NCBI GenBank assembly: GCA_030614505.1
Contig: JAUWTX010000181.1
Location: forward strand, 1-5,060
Length of the DNA: 5,060 bases
Reading direction: 5' to 3'
Source: Desulfuromonadales bacterium
GTDB lineage: Bacteria; Desulfobacterota; Desulfuromonadia; Desulfuromonadales; BM103
The notes under the pieces are model-generated. The model saw only the letters and a program-made list of their open reading frames with translations. It did not search any database and was not told the origin of the DNA. Shown here piece after piece: positions 1 through 5,060 of the stretch; the first letter of the stretch is position 1, and each line of letters starts with the position of its first letter. A program made the translations under genes and the position numbers.

Positions 1-960
1 CTCGAGATGACCGATCAGCTTGAGGAAACTGTCAACTGGCTCAACGAAGAAAAACTGCACAAGCAGGGCCTACACCTGGAATGGGTCTACGATCAACGTT
101 TCTATATCCGCAGTGCCATCAGCCTGATCAAGCAGAACATCATTTTCGGCGGACTGCTGGCCGCAGCCGTGCTGCTGATTTTTTTACGTTCGGTACGCGC
201 CACCCTGGTGGTCGGCCTGTCTATCCCGATCAGCATCGTCGGCACTTTCATCCTGCTCGACCTGATGGGCCGCAACCTCAACGTGGTCAGTATGGCCGGC
301 ATTGCCTTCTCTGTCGGCATGCTGGTTGATAATGCTATCGTCGTCATTGAGAACATAGATCGCCATCGCAAAATGGGCAAAGATGCCTACCATGCTTCTC
401 TGGATGGAACCAAAGAAGTATGGGGGGCCGTCTTCGCTTCAACCATTACCACCCTGGCGGTCTTTCTGCCGGTAATTTTCATCCAGGAGGAAGCTGGTCA
501 GCTTTTCCGCGACATTGCCATTGCCGTCGTTGCCGCCGTCTCTTTGAGTCTACTGGTCTCGGTTTCTGTGATCCCGATGTTCGCCAATCGGCTACTGTCC
601 TCTGCCGCAAAAAAACCGCCCAAGGCGACTCAGGGCCTGGAGCAGATTGGCCAACGTCTCTCCAACGGCCTGATGAGCCTGGTGCACCTCGCAACCCGCG
701 ACTGGATAACACGTCTGGCCACTGTGACCCTGCTAATCAGCATGGCTGTGGCTTGCGTTGTTCTACTCATGCCGAAGAAGGAATATCTGCCCCAGGGCAA
801 CCGCAACTTCGCGCTAAGCATCCTGGTACCACCACCCGGGTTGTCCATCGAAGAGCGCACGGAAATCGGGGAAACCTTTTTCGACTTGGCAGGACCTCAC
901 ATTGGTCAAGAGAAAGACGGCCTGCCCGCCATAAGAAACATGTTCTATGTCGGCCGGTAA
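1..960 (+). CDS. RND efflux permease (HAE1/AcrB-like), N-terminal part; 5'-truncated by window, ends at in-frame stop
   Basis: This is part of an inner-membrane, proton-driven RND pump subunit that exports hydrophobic or amphiphilic compounds through a periplasmic adaptor and a TolC channel. The frame is open from base 1, so the ATG at 7 is an internal Met, not a start. By comparison with AcrB about 300 residues lie upstream. Counting from that Met, hydrophobic segments matching TM2 to TM7 lie near residues 44-60, 66-86, 91-114, 138-160, 168-197 and 234-255. The TM4 signature is GMLVDNAIVVIEN (104-116). D108 matches AcrB Asp407, and the Asp408 position is Asn, which is common in HAE1 pumps outside the AcrB group. 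After TM7 the chain enters the second periplasmic loop (KEYLPQGNRNF) and stops at TAA 958-960, in the first porter subdomain of that loop. The same frame continues at 961 into the matching C-terminal half, so this is very probably one gene with a nonsense codon. The family assignment is firm; whether the product works is doubtful. Confidence 0.9.
   Translation, partial: LEMTDQLEETVNWLNEEKLHKQGLHLEWVYDQRFYIRSAISLIKQNIIFGGLLAAAVLLIFLRSVRATLVVGLSIPISIVGTFILLDLMGRNLNVVSMAGIAFSVGMLVDNAIVVIENIDRHRKMGKDAYHASLDGTKEVWGAVFASTITTLAVFLPVIFIQEEAGQLFRDIAIAVVAAVSLSLLVSVSVIPMFANRLLSSAAKKPPKATQGLEQIGQRLSNGLMSLVHLATRDWITRLATVTLLISMAVACVVLLMPKKEYLPQGNRNFALSILVPPPGLSIEERTEIGETFFDLAGPHIGQEKDGLPAIRNMFYVGR
958..960 (+). 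other. in-frame TAA interrupting the RND permease gene
   Basis: The frame reads M-F-Y-V-G-R-stop-G-F-M-I-V-G-A. Both sides are RND sequence in the same frame, with no bases gained or lost. By alignment from memory with AcrB (VFAV ... FVSLKDW), the stop lies at about the switch loop of porter subdomain PC1. A single substitution from CAA (Gln), GAA (Glu) or AAA (Lys) would create it. A natural nonsense mutation, a base-calling error and stop-codon readthrough cannot be told apart from sequence alone. Confidence 0.85.
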
Positions 961-966
961 GGCTTC

Positions 967-2253
967 ATGATCGTCGGTGCCATTGCCGAGGAGTGGGACC
1001 GGGCCCGCGAGTTGCTACCCTTCTTCAATCGCATGATTTACTCGATTCCCGGCATGTACGGTGTCAGTCTGCAGCCCGGTGTATTCCAGAGCAGCCTCGG
1101 TCGGGGCCGAAGTGTTGAGGTAGACGTAAGCGGCGATGATCTTAACCAGATCGTCTCGGCAGCCGGAGCTATCTTCGGCAAGCTCAGACAAAGCATCCCC
1201 GGCGCCCAGGTTCGTCCGGTTCCTTCCATCGAGTTGACTTATCCTGAAGTTCGTTTTGTGCCGGACCGTAACCGCCTCAAAGCCAACGGGCTCAGTACCC
1301 AAGACTTCGGCATGGCCCTGGATGTCTTGATGGACGGTGCCGTAATCGGTGATTTCAAGGCCGAAGGCAAAAAGAAGATCGACCTGGTGGTTAAAACCGC
1401 CGAAAGTGACATTTTGACTCCAGAAGAACTCTACAGCGCACCGCTGGCCACACCACAGGGAAAGATCGTCCCGATCTTCAACCTGGCTCGCATGGAACAG
1501 ACGACCGGTATGGACCAGATCCGTCACCTGGAACGCAAACGAACCGTCACCCTGCAGGTCACCCCGCCATCAGATATGCCACTACAGGTGGCGATGGAAA
1601 CCATTCAGAATGACATCATGCCGCCCTTGCGCAGTTCTGGCCTCCTTGACGGCCTTGATGTTCGCCTCGGTGGTGCTGCCGACAAGCTGGTGGAAACCGC
1701 CAAGGTTCTGCAGTGGAATTTTGTCCTCGCAGCGGTGATCGCCTATTTGCTGATGGCCTCGATGTTCGGCAACTTCATCTACCCGATGATCATCATGCTC
1801 ACTGTGCCCCTGGCGAGTGCCGGTGGCTTCCTCGGACTGCGCCTGCTCCAGGTCTCTCTGGCCATGATCGGGATGCCGGGTCAGGCGATGGATATCCTGA
1901 CCATGCTCGGCTTCGTCATTCTGGTCGGCGTCGTCGTCAACAATGCGATTCTGATTGTCCACCAGGCACTGAACAACTTTCATCATAACGGTATGGACCA
2001 TCGCGAAGCAGTTCTCGAATCCACCCGCAGCCGTCTGCGGCCGATCTATATGAGTGCTATTACCAGTATCTGCGGCATGCTGCCGCTGGTGCTGATTCCC
2101 GGCGCCGGCGCCGAAATGTATCAGGGACTGGGTAGCGTTCTGCTTGGTGGGCTGGCCGTCTCAACTGTCTTCACCATTTTCGTCATTCCGGCCCTTTTGA
2201 TCTTTGTCATCCGCATCGAAAAACGCAAGCCCCGCAAGGAGGGTGCATCATGA
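967..2253 (+). CDS. RND efflux permease (HAE1/AcrB-like), C-terminal part downstream of the in-frame stop
   Basis: These 428 residues complete the pump: the rest of the periplasmic porter and docking domains (about 1-245), then TM8-TM12 near 249-267, 271-294, 308-333, 358-378 and 388-415, and a basic cytoplasmic tail. The DRNRLKANGLSTQDFGMALD stretch (about 101-120) is typical of the C-terminal periplasmic domain. TM10 carries GVVVNNAILIV (321-331). N325 sits where AcrB has Lys940, a replacement common in non-AcrB HAE1 pumps. The ATG at 967 is simply the first Met after the stop. TAAGG at 958-962 is only 4 bases upstream, too close for a good Shine-Dalgarno. A polypeptide beginning here would place a ~245-residue periplasmic domain in front of TM8 with no export signal, so independent function is unlikely. 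The TGA overlaps the next gene's ATG. Read it as the 3' half of one broken or misread gene that began left of the window. Confidence 0.88.
   Translation: MIVGAIAEEWDRARELLPFFNRMIYSIPGMYGVSLQPGVFQSSLGRGRSVEVDVSGDDLNQIVSAAGAIFGKLRQSIPGAQVRPVPSIELTYPEVRFVPDRNRLKANGLSTQDFGMALDVLMDGAVIGDFKAEGKKKIDLVVKTAESDILTPEELYSAPLATPQGKIVPIFNLARMEQTTGMDQIRHLERKRTVTLQVTPPSDMPLQVAMETIQNDIMPPLRSSGLLDGLDVRLGGAADKLVETAKVLQWNFVLAAVIAYLLMASMFGNFIYPMIIMLTVPLASAGGFLGLRLLQVSLAMIGMPGQAMDILTMLGFVILVGVVVNNAILIVHQALNNFHHNGMDHREAVLESTRSRLRPIYMSAITSICGMLPLVLIPGAGAEMYQGLGSVLLGGLAVSTVFTIFVIPALLIFVIRIEKRKPRKEGAS
2236..2253 (+). promoter_or_regulatory. Shine-Dalgarno and ATGA start/stop overlap coupling permease to TolC-like gene
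   Basis: AAGGAGGG (2236-2243) lies 6 bases before the ATG at 2250, and the permease TGA (2251-2253) overlaps that ATG. This fixes the start of the outer-membrane factor gene and indicates translational coupling. Ribosomes stopped at 958 would not reach this point on the long frame, so the channel gene would depend on its own strong site. Confidence 0.85.
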
Positions 2254-3524
2254 GAATCCTGCTGATCCTCTGGCTGGCATTGCTGACTCTGGGCAATAGC
2301 CCGGCCCGAGCACTCACCATCGACCAGGCTGTAGCCGATGCACTGCAACATAATCCACAGATACAGCAGTTCCTGGAGCTTGAATATGCGGCCGACGCAC
2401 GGACCGACCTGGCCAAGGCTCCATTCTGGCCGCGCATCGATGCAAACTACAGCTACTGGCGGGGAGATCGTGATCCGACCCTCAATAGTCGCAACCTGAG
2501 TGTGGTTGGGTCCAAAGCTGGATACAACCTGTTCAACGGAGGCAGCGACTGGTTTCGCTTGCACGAAGCCCAACACCGGGCCGCGGCAGCCAATTATCAG
2601 CGCCGCGGTGTCGTTGCAGACATCGTTCTGGAGGTTAACGAGGCGTATATCGAGGTATTGCGTGCCGAACGCACGGTGGAAACGGAAGGCAAGAGCGTGG
2701 AACTGCTCGAGCAGCAACGCCATGACACGCAACTGCGCCTGGAACAAGGCTTGATAGCCCGCAATGACCTGCTGCGGGTGGATGTGGAAATGGCAACTGC
2801 ACGGCAGAACCTGGCACTGGCCAAAGGCCGTTTTGAAATCGCACGCCAGACTCTGGCGCGAGCTTTGGGTCGACCGCTTAGCGATGAAGAAAAAATTTCC
2901 GACTTCACTCTGAAGCCAGCGCCTTTGGATTCGGTAGAGGAACTGCGTCGGGAGATGTTTGCAAAGCGTAGCGAACTGCATTTTTTACGCAGCCAACTGG
3001 CAGCCCAGCAAGCCGGGCACAAAGCGGTCCGAGGCGACTACATGCCCGATGTAGACCTGGTTTTAAGCTACGACCGGTTCGGCAACAACGGCCTTCCGGA
3101 AACCGGCGACACCGACTATGACAGCGAATCCAAAGCGATGCTGCAAGCCTCCTGGACCCTCTTCAGCGGTTTCGACACCCGCTACGAACTGGTCGGGCGT
3201 GAGCACGAGATCCGAGCCCGGCAGGAAGAGGTCAAGGCCACTGAAGATCGCTTGACCCTGCAACTGCAAACCGCCCTCGAGGCCTTCCACGTCTCCGAGA
3301 GAAACCTGGCCACAGCCGAGACTTCAGTCCTTCAGGCTGAAGAGAACTATCGCGTCAACGAGAATCGTTACCGGGCAAATGTAGCCAGTACCGTAGACCT
3401 GCTCGACGCCCAGGAATTTCTGACTCGCGCCCGTAACGAACGAGTCAAAGCGCAATATGACCTTTATCGCTCGGCAGCTGTGATTGAACGGGTTCTTGAA
3501 CGTGGCCCGGCACTTTCAGAATAG
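2250..3524 (+). CDS. TolC-family outer-membrane efflux channel (OEP family)
   Basis: This is the outer-membrane factor of the tripartite pump: a trimeric beta-barrel plus periplasmic alpha-helical tunnel through which the RND permease expels substrates. The 424-residue length is normal for the family (E. coli TolC is somewhat longer). Residues 1-21 form a signal peptide with a hydrophobic Leu-rich core and an ARA cleavage site before LTIDQAV. The mature start, LTIDQAVADALQHNPQIQ, is the classic OEP opening. The two internal OEP repeats are visible: YNLFNG at 92-97 is matched by WTLFSG at 302-307, each followed by long helical, Glu/Arg/Gln-rich stretches. The C-terminal repeat contains the family-typical VDLLDAQEFLTRARNERVKAQYD region. 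There is no lipobox Cys, so it is a TolC type rather than a lipoprotein of the OprM/NodT kind. The start is fixed by a strong ribosome binding site overlapping the permease end. The gene is intact. The substrate cannot be told from sequence. Confidence 0.93.
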   Translation: MRILLILWLALLTLGNSPARALTIDQAVADALQHNPQIQQFLELEYAADARTDLAKAPFWPRIDANYSYWRGDRDPTLNSRNLSVVGSKAGYNLFNGGSDWFRLHEAQHRAAAANYQRRGVVADIVLEVNEAYIEVLRAERTVETEGKSVELLEQQRHDTQLRLEQGLIARNDLLRVDVEMATARQNLALAKGRFEIARQTLARALGRPLSDEEKISDFTLKPAPLDSVEELRREMFAKRSELHFLRSQLAAQQAGHKAVRGDYMPDVDLVLSYDRFGNNGLPETGDTDYDSESKAMLQASWTLFSGFDTRYELVGREHEIRARQEEVKATEDRLTLQLQTALEAFHVSERNLATAETSVLQAEENYRVNENRYRANVASTVDLLDAQEFLTRARNERVKAQYDLYRSAAVIERVLERGPALSE

Positions 3525-3603
3525 CGGGACGAGAAATTCAAAACCTTTGTATCTTAGCGGTCCAATAAAACCGGACACCCTTAAGTAATATCAATACAAG
3601 AGA

Positions 3604-3647
3604 GGCCACCCGGCGCTGAAGCCAGGTGGCCATAATTTTGTGCTTTT
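3604..3647 (+). terminator. Rho-independent terminator after the efflux operon, possibly bidirectional
   Basis: GGCCACC (3604-3610) pairs with GGTGGCC (3625-3631). The stem continues after one mismatch as GGC (3612-3614) with GCC (3621-3623) around a 6-base loop. It is followed by ATAATTTTGTGCTTTT, giving two T-runs at 3636-3639 and 3644-3647. It sits 80 bases after the TolC-like stop. Read on the minus strand the same hairpin is followed by TCTCTTGTATTG, so it may also end the convergent cytochrome transcript, though less strongly. Confidence 0.8.
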
Positions 3648-3722
3648 AAAGAGTCCTGATTGGCCAACCATCGGCAGAAGATCGACCGACAACATTTATC
3701 CCAGGGTTAACAGTGGGTTCTT

Positions 3723-4238
3723 TTAGTGGTGATGGGCATCCCCATCAGCTGTCTTGGTCAGCCCCGGGAAGCGACCTGTTGCAAATTTCGCATGACAGGA
3801 GACACAGGCTGCATTGAGCCTGGAAAAATAGAAGTTCATCACATCAGCATTTTTCATTTCAGCCGCATGTGCCAGCATCCCTGATGATTTATGGAAATCT
3901 TGATCCATCTCAATAAAGCTCGGCGGCAGAACCCGGTGCAATTCCTCTCTTTGGGCTTCGGTAAGTTTCTGTTTCATGATGAAACTGGCCTTGATGTTTT
4001 TACCGATTGTAGCAACCTCTTCCCATTCTCCAGCTGACATTGCCGGAATCAGGTCCATCATGCCGTTCTGGATCGCTGCCATTTCCTGGTTAAGTAGTTT
4101 TTTGAGGTCAGGTGATATCTGGAGGCCATGTTCGGTGGTTGGTTTTTGATGATGATTGTGCCCGGCGGCAAAGACAAGAGACGTGATGGAAAGTATGAGC
4201 ACTGTGAAAATGAACATTGTTACTTTTTGAATTGACAT
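3723..4238 (-). CDS. exported class II-type (cytochrome c'/c-556-like) monohaem c-type cytochrome
   Basis: This is probably a periplasmic electron-transfer or gas-binding haem protein. The start at 4238 is chosen over an in-frame ATG at 4265 because AAGGAGA (minus strand) lies 7 bases before it, and because it leaves a proper signal peptide: a short basic start, a hydrophobic core (about 8-22) and cleavage near VFA-A (24/25). That gives 171 residues. The single haem motif CVSCH (145-149) lies 22 residues from the C-terminus, and the rest is mostly helical, as in the four-helix class II cytochromes. Those use an N-terminal Met as sixth ligand in the c-556 type; M53, M60, M61 or M67 could serve. 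The mature ends are His-rich (HNHH at 27-30 and a terminal HHH), which might bind metal; that is inference. The gene converges on the efflux operon and looks more AT-rich. Haem attachment and export are well supported; the physiological role is unknown. Confidence 0.82.
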   Translation of the reverse strand: MSIQKVTMFIFTVLILSITSLVFAAGHNHHQKPTTEHGLQISPDLKKLLNQEMAAIQNGMMDLIPAMSAGEWEEVATIGKNIKASFIMKQKLTEAQREELHRVLPPSFIEMDQDFHKSSGMLAHAAEMKNADVMNFYFSRLNAACVSCHAKFATGRFPGLTKTADGDAHHH

Positions 4239-4590
4239 AAGTTTATCTCCTTGCAGCCAGTTCATGGATAACCAGACCGGCTGCTGGACCGATTAAAAGA
4301 AATGAATAGACTTTAGCTTTCTAGAGCCTCTTGGCGCATAAAAAAATCACTGGTCAACAATATACCAACAACAGCGGCCTGTAGTCCTAATTTCTGATTG
4401 TTCCCCTGCTGATCATCTCCATCCCCCATGGAGGCCATAAAACAGCACGACACCAATCTACTCCGGAATGTCGTTCAGGTAAAGATTCCCGTCATATTTG
4501 TTGTCAGTTCTTCGGCAGAATTTGTGACAATCATACTCAATCTGTGGGGCACTGCCAAACTGGTCGTCTGATTACAATTCTCAGGTTAAA
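4239..4590. other. intergenic leader region upstream of the cytochrome gene, no convincing gene
   Basis: This is about 350 bases with no long open frame on either strand. Apart from the cytochrome ribosome binding site I find no firm signal. A TTGACC at 4357-4352 (minus strand) could be a -35 box for the cytochrome, but no acceptable -10 follows at 16-18 bases. CTCCAT/ATGGAG (4417-4422 and 4428-4433) form a 6-bp hairpin with a C5 loop. Two small open frames overlap antiparallel: 47 codons on the plus strand (4428-4571) and 41 codons on the minus strand (4438-4313). Neither has a Shine-Dalgarno. Confidence 0.5.
4246..4252 (-). promoter_or_regulatory. ribosome binding site of the cytochrome gene
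   Basis: On the minus strand AAGGAGA is followed by the 7-base spacer TAAACTT and then ATG (4238-4236). This decides the start in favour of MSIQKVTMF over the upstream in-frame ATG at 4265, which has no such site and would put nine polar residues in front of the signal peptide. Confidence 0.85.
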
Positions 4591-4629
4591 GGAAAAAAGC
4601 GCTGCGGTATAAAGTTGATCACCGCAGCG
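4591..4629 (-). terminator. Rho-independent terminator for leftward transcription
   Basis: The perfect 9-bp stem CGCTGCGGT (4600-4608) and ACCGCAGCG (4621-4629) has a 12-base loop. On the minus strand it is followed directly by CTTTTTTCC (4599-4591), the classical U-tract. On the plus strand no T-run follows, so it acts leftward only. It would end the transcript of the gene entering from the right edge, or of a noncoding RNA from 4630-4950. Confidence 0.85.
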
Positions 4630-4850
4630 ACGATCTAGACGTCACATTGCATTGACTCTGGGGGATGTGCCAGGGCTGGTCTGTGCAAAAGGGAGGGAGT
4701 TTCGAGTGGTTTTAAGTGGTTGGAGTATTTTCCTTATCGGGTGGGTTAGTTTGACATGGTCGTGGTCATGCTGTAGAAGGGAGATGGTGCCAAATTTAGA
4801 GCCACTTGCGACTGTCAAGGGGAGCTGCAGGCAATGTTGTCACAATCCAC

Positions 4851-4878
4851 GAAAAGCAAATCCCTATCACTGATAGGA
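4851..4878. repeat. degenerate direct repeat, copy 1
   Basis: Copy 1 begins GAAAAGCAAATCCCTATCAC; copy 2, at 4908-4935, begins GGAAAGCGAATTACTATCAC. By hand alignment 21 of 28 positions match with no gaps, at a spacing of 57 bases. Copy 1 contains the palindrome at 4863-4877; copy 2 has lost the right arm. The origin is unknown. Confidence 0.45.
4863..4877. promoter_or_regulatory. perfect 15-bp palindrome resembling the tet operator core
   Basis: CCTATCA-C-TGATAGG is a perfect 7-bp inverted repeat around one central base. With its left flank, TCCCTATCA (4861-4869) equals the left half of the Tn10 tetO2 operator as I remember it (TCCCTATCAGTGATAGAGA). The right half shares TGATAG, then departs. 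No tetR or tetA gene is visible in the window, so binding by a TetR-family repressor is only a possibility. It is too short to act as a terminator. Confidence 0.4.
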
Positions 4879-4907
4879 GAATTTCAGACAAGGTCGGCTC
4901 AATATAC

Positions 4908-4935
4908 GGAAAGCGAATTACTATCACTTACTGGA
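4908..4935. repeat. degenerate direct repeat, copy 2
   Basis: This is the partner of the copy at 4851-4878. The shared core is CTATCACT (4921-4928 here). The right half (TACTGGA) no longer mirrors the left, so this copy is not palindromic. It ends 15 bases beyond the stop of the right-edge gene, within its 3' untranslated part. Confidence 0.4.
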
Positions 4936-4950
4936 AGCAAGCAGTTCTAA

Positions 4951-5060
4951 CTAAGTGTAGCCAAGTTCTTTCATTACCGGGCCAAATGTAGACAGGCCAG
5001 TCTCAATTTCGGTATCGGTTAAATAGTTACGATAGTTATTACTTTTTCCGTCAGCCAGGA
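4951..5060 (-). CDS. C-terminal end of a possible sulfotransferase (gene continues beyond the right edge)
   Basis: On the minus strand a frame is open from the window edge to TAG at 4953-4951, giving 35 residues. It includes NNYRNYLTDTEIETGLSTFG and ends MKELGYT. The pattern aromatic/Arg, x, Tyr-Leu-Thr, acidic residues, Ile-Glu, then a short helix closing with Leu-Gly-Tyr at the extreme C-terminus is the usual ending of bacterial PAPS-dependent sulfotransferases, which move sulfate onto sugars, lipids or other acceptors. The PAPS-binding motifs would lie outside the window, so this rests on the tail alone. The neighbouring terminator at 4591-4629 is oriented to end this gene. The codons look AT-rich (AAT, TAT, TTA, ACT) compared with the efflux genes. 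That this is a genuine C-terminus is fairly likely; the family is a moderate-confidence inference. Confidence 0.5.
   Translation of the reverse strand, partial: LADGKSNNYRNYLTDTEIETGLSTFGPVMKELGYT

Larger units (their letters stand above)
4630..4950. other. noncoding stretch between the right-edge gene and its terminator
   Basis: About 320 bases separate the stop at 4951 from the terminator at 4629. The only open frames begin with TTG (4652 and 4806, plus strand), lack ribosome binding sites and look non-protein-like. Around 4640-4790 the plus strand is markedly G/T-rich. The stretch contains the palindrome and direct repeats listed separately, and TTGACA boxes on both strands (4751-4756 plus; 4818-4813 minus). 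Confidence 0.5.

Noticed and set aside
958..966. Frameshift or insertion element as the cause of the permease break
   Set aside because: The frame is identical on both sides, no bases are inserted, and no repeats or target-site duplications flank the stop.
1582..2001. 139-codon minus-strand open frame inside the permease gene, and similar antisense frames at 1015-1527 and 2121-2981
   Set aside because: They are shadows of strongly coding plus-strand genes. Their His/Asp/Gln-rich composition mirrors membrane-protein codons read backwards.
4239..4265. Upstream ATG (4265) as the cytochrome start
   Set aside because: It would translate through the strong ribosome binding site at 4252-4246 and place polar residues before the signal peptide; the ATG at 4238 is better placed.
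4239..4590. Riboswitch or CRISPR repeats upstream of the cytochrome gene
   Set aside because: I could not match any riboswitch core I know (including c-di-GMP types), and there are no regularly spaced identical repeats.
4652..4873. 73-codon plus-strand open frame with a TTG start
   Set aside because: It has no ribosome binding site and a Trp/Cys-rich, non-protein-like composition. It is a chance open frame in G/T-rich noncoding DNA.
4806..4991. 61-codon plus-strand open frame with a TTG start
   Set aside because: It has no ribosome binding site, runs antisense into the more convincing right-edge gene end, and its apparent repeated peptide simply reflects the DNA repeats.
5019..5035. Direct repeat ATAGTTA-CG-ATAGTTA-like segment near the right edge
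   Set aside because: It is explained by the Asn-Tyr-Arg-Asn-Tyr codons of the minus-strand coding tail.

Overview
The window reads as chromosomal DNA from a Gram-negative bacterium. It carries the end of a tripartite (inner membrane, periplasm, outer membrane) RND efflux operon and an exported class II-type c-type cytochrome. Shine-Dalgarno sites are classical and the efflux genes are GC-rich. The style of the RND and TolC proteins recalls sulfur- or metal-reducing Desulfuromonadales-type bacteria or a gammaproteobacterium. That placement is an impression from sequence style, not a search result.

Layout. (1) Positions 1-2253, plus strand: an RND permease of the HAE1 (hydrophobe/amphiphile efflux) type whose first ~300 residues lie off the left edge. 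The frame is interrupted by one in-frame TAA at 958-960 and resumes with no frameshift, so it reads as a 5'-partial piece and a 428-residue 3' piece. (2) Positions 2250-3524, plus strand: a TolC-like outer-membrane channel, coupled to the permease by a 4-base ATGA overlap. (3) Positions 3525-3722: a convergent intergenic gap with a strong hairpin terminator. (4) Positions 3723-4238, minus strand: a 171-residue exported monohaem cytochrome with the CXXCH near its C-terminus. (5) Positions 4239-4950: about 700 bases without a convincing gene. This stretch holds a textbook leftward terminator (4591-4629), a tetO-like palindrome (4863-4877), a degenerate direct repeat and possible promoters. (6) Positions 4951-5060, minus strand: the last 35 codons of a gene entering from the right, whose C-terminus resembles sulfotransferases.

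How the genes work together. The permease and the outer-membrane factor would form a drug/solvent/detergent efflux pump with a periplasmic adaptor presumably encoded upstream. The in-frame stop falls in the porter domain, at about the place of the AcrB switch loop, and would disable the pump unless it is read through or is a sequencing error. The cytochrome is convergent and separately transcribed, so it need not be related to efflux. By eye, the sequence becomes clearly more AT-rich right of about 3525.

I found no convincing new multi-gene system. The points most worth a second look are the clean nonsense codon in the pump, the tetO-like palindrome with no TetR/TetA nearby, and a terminator-bounded, possibly transcribed noncoding stretch at about 4591-4820.
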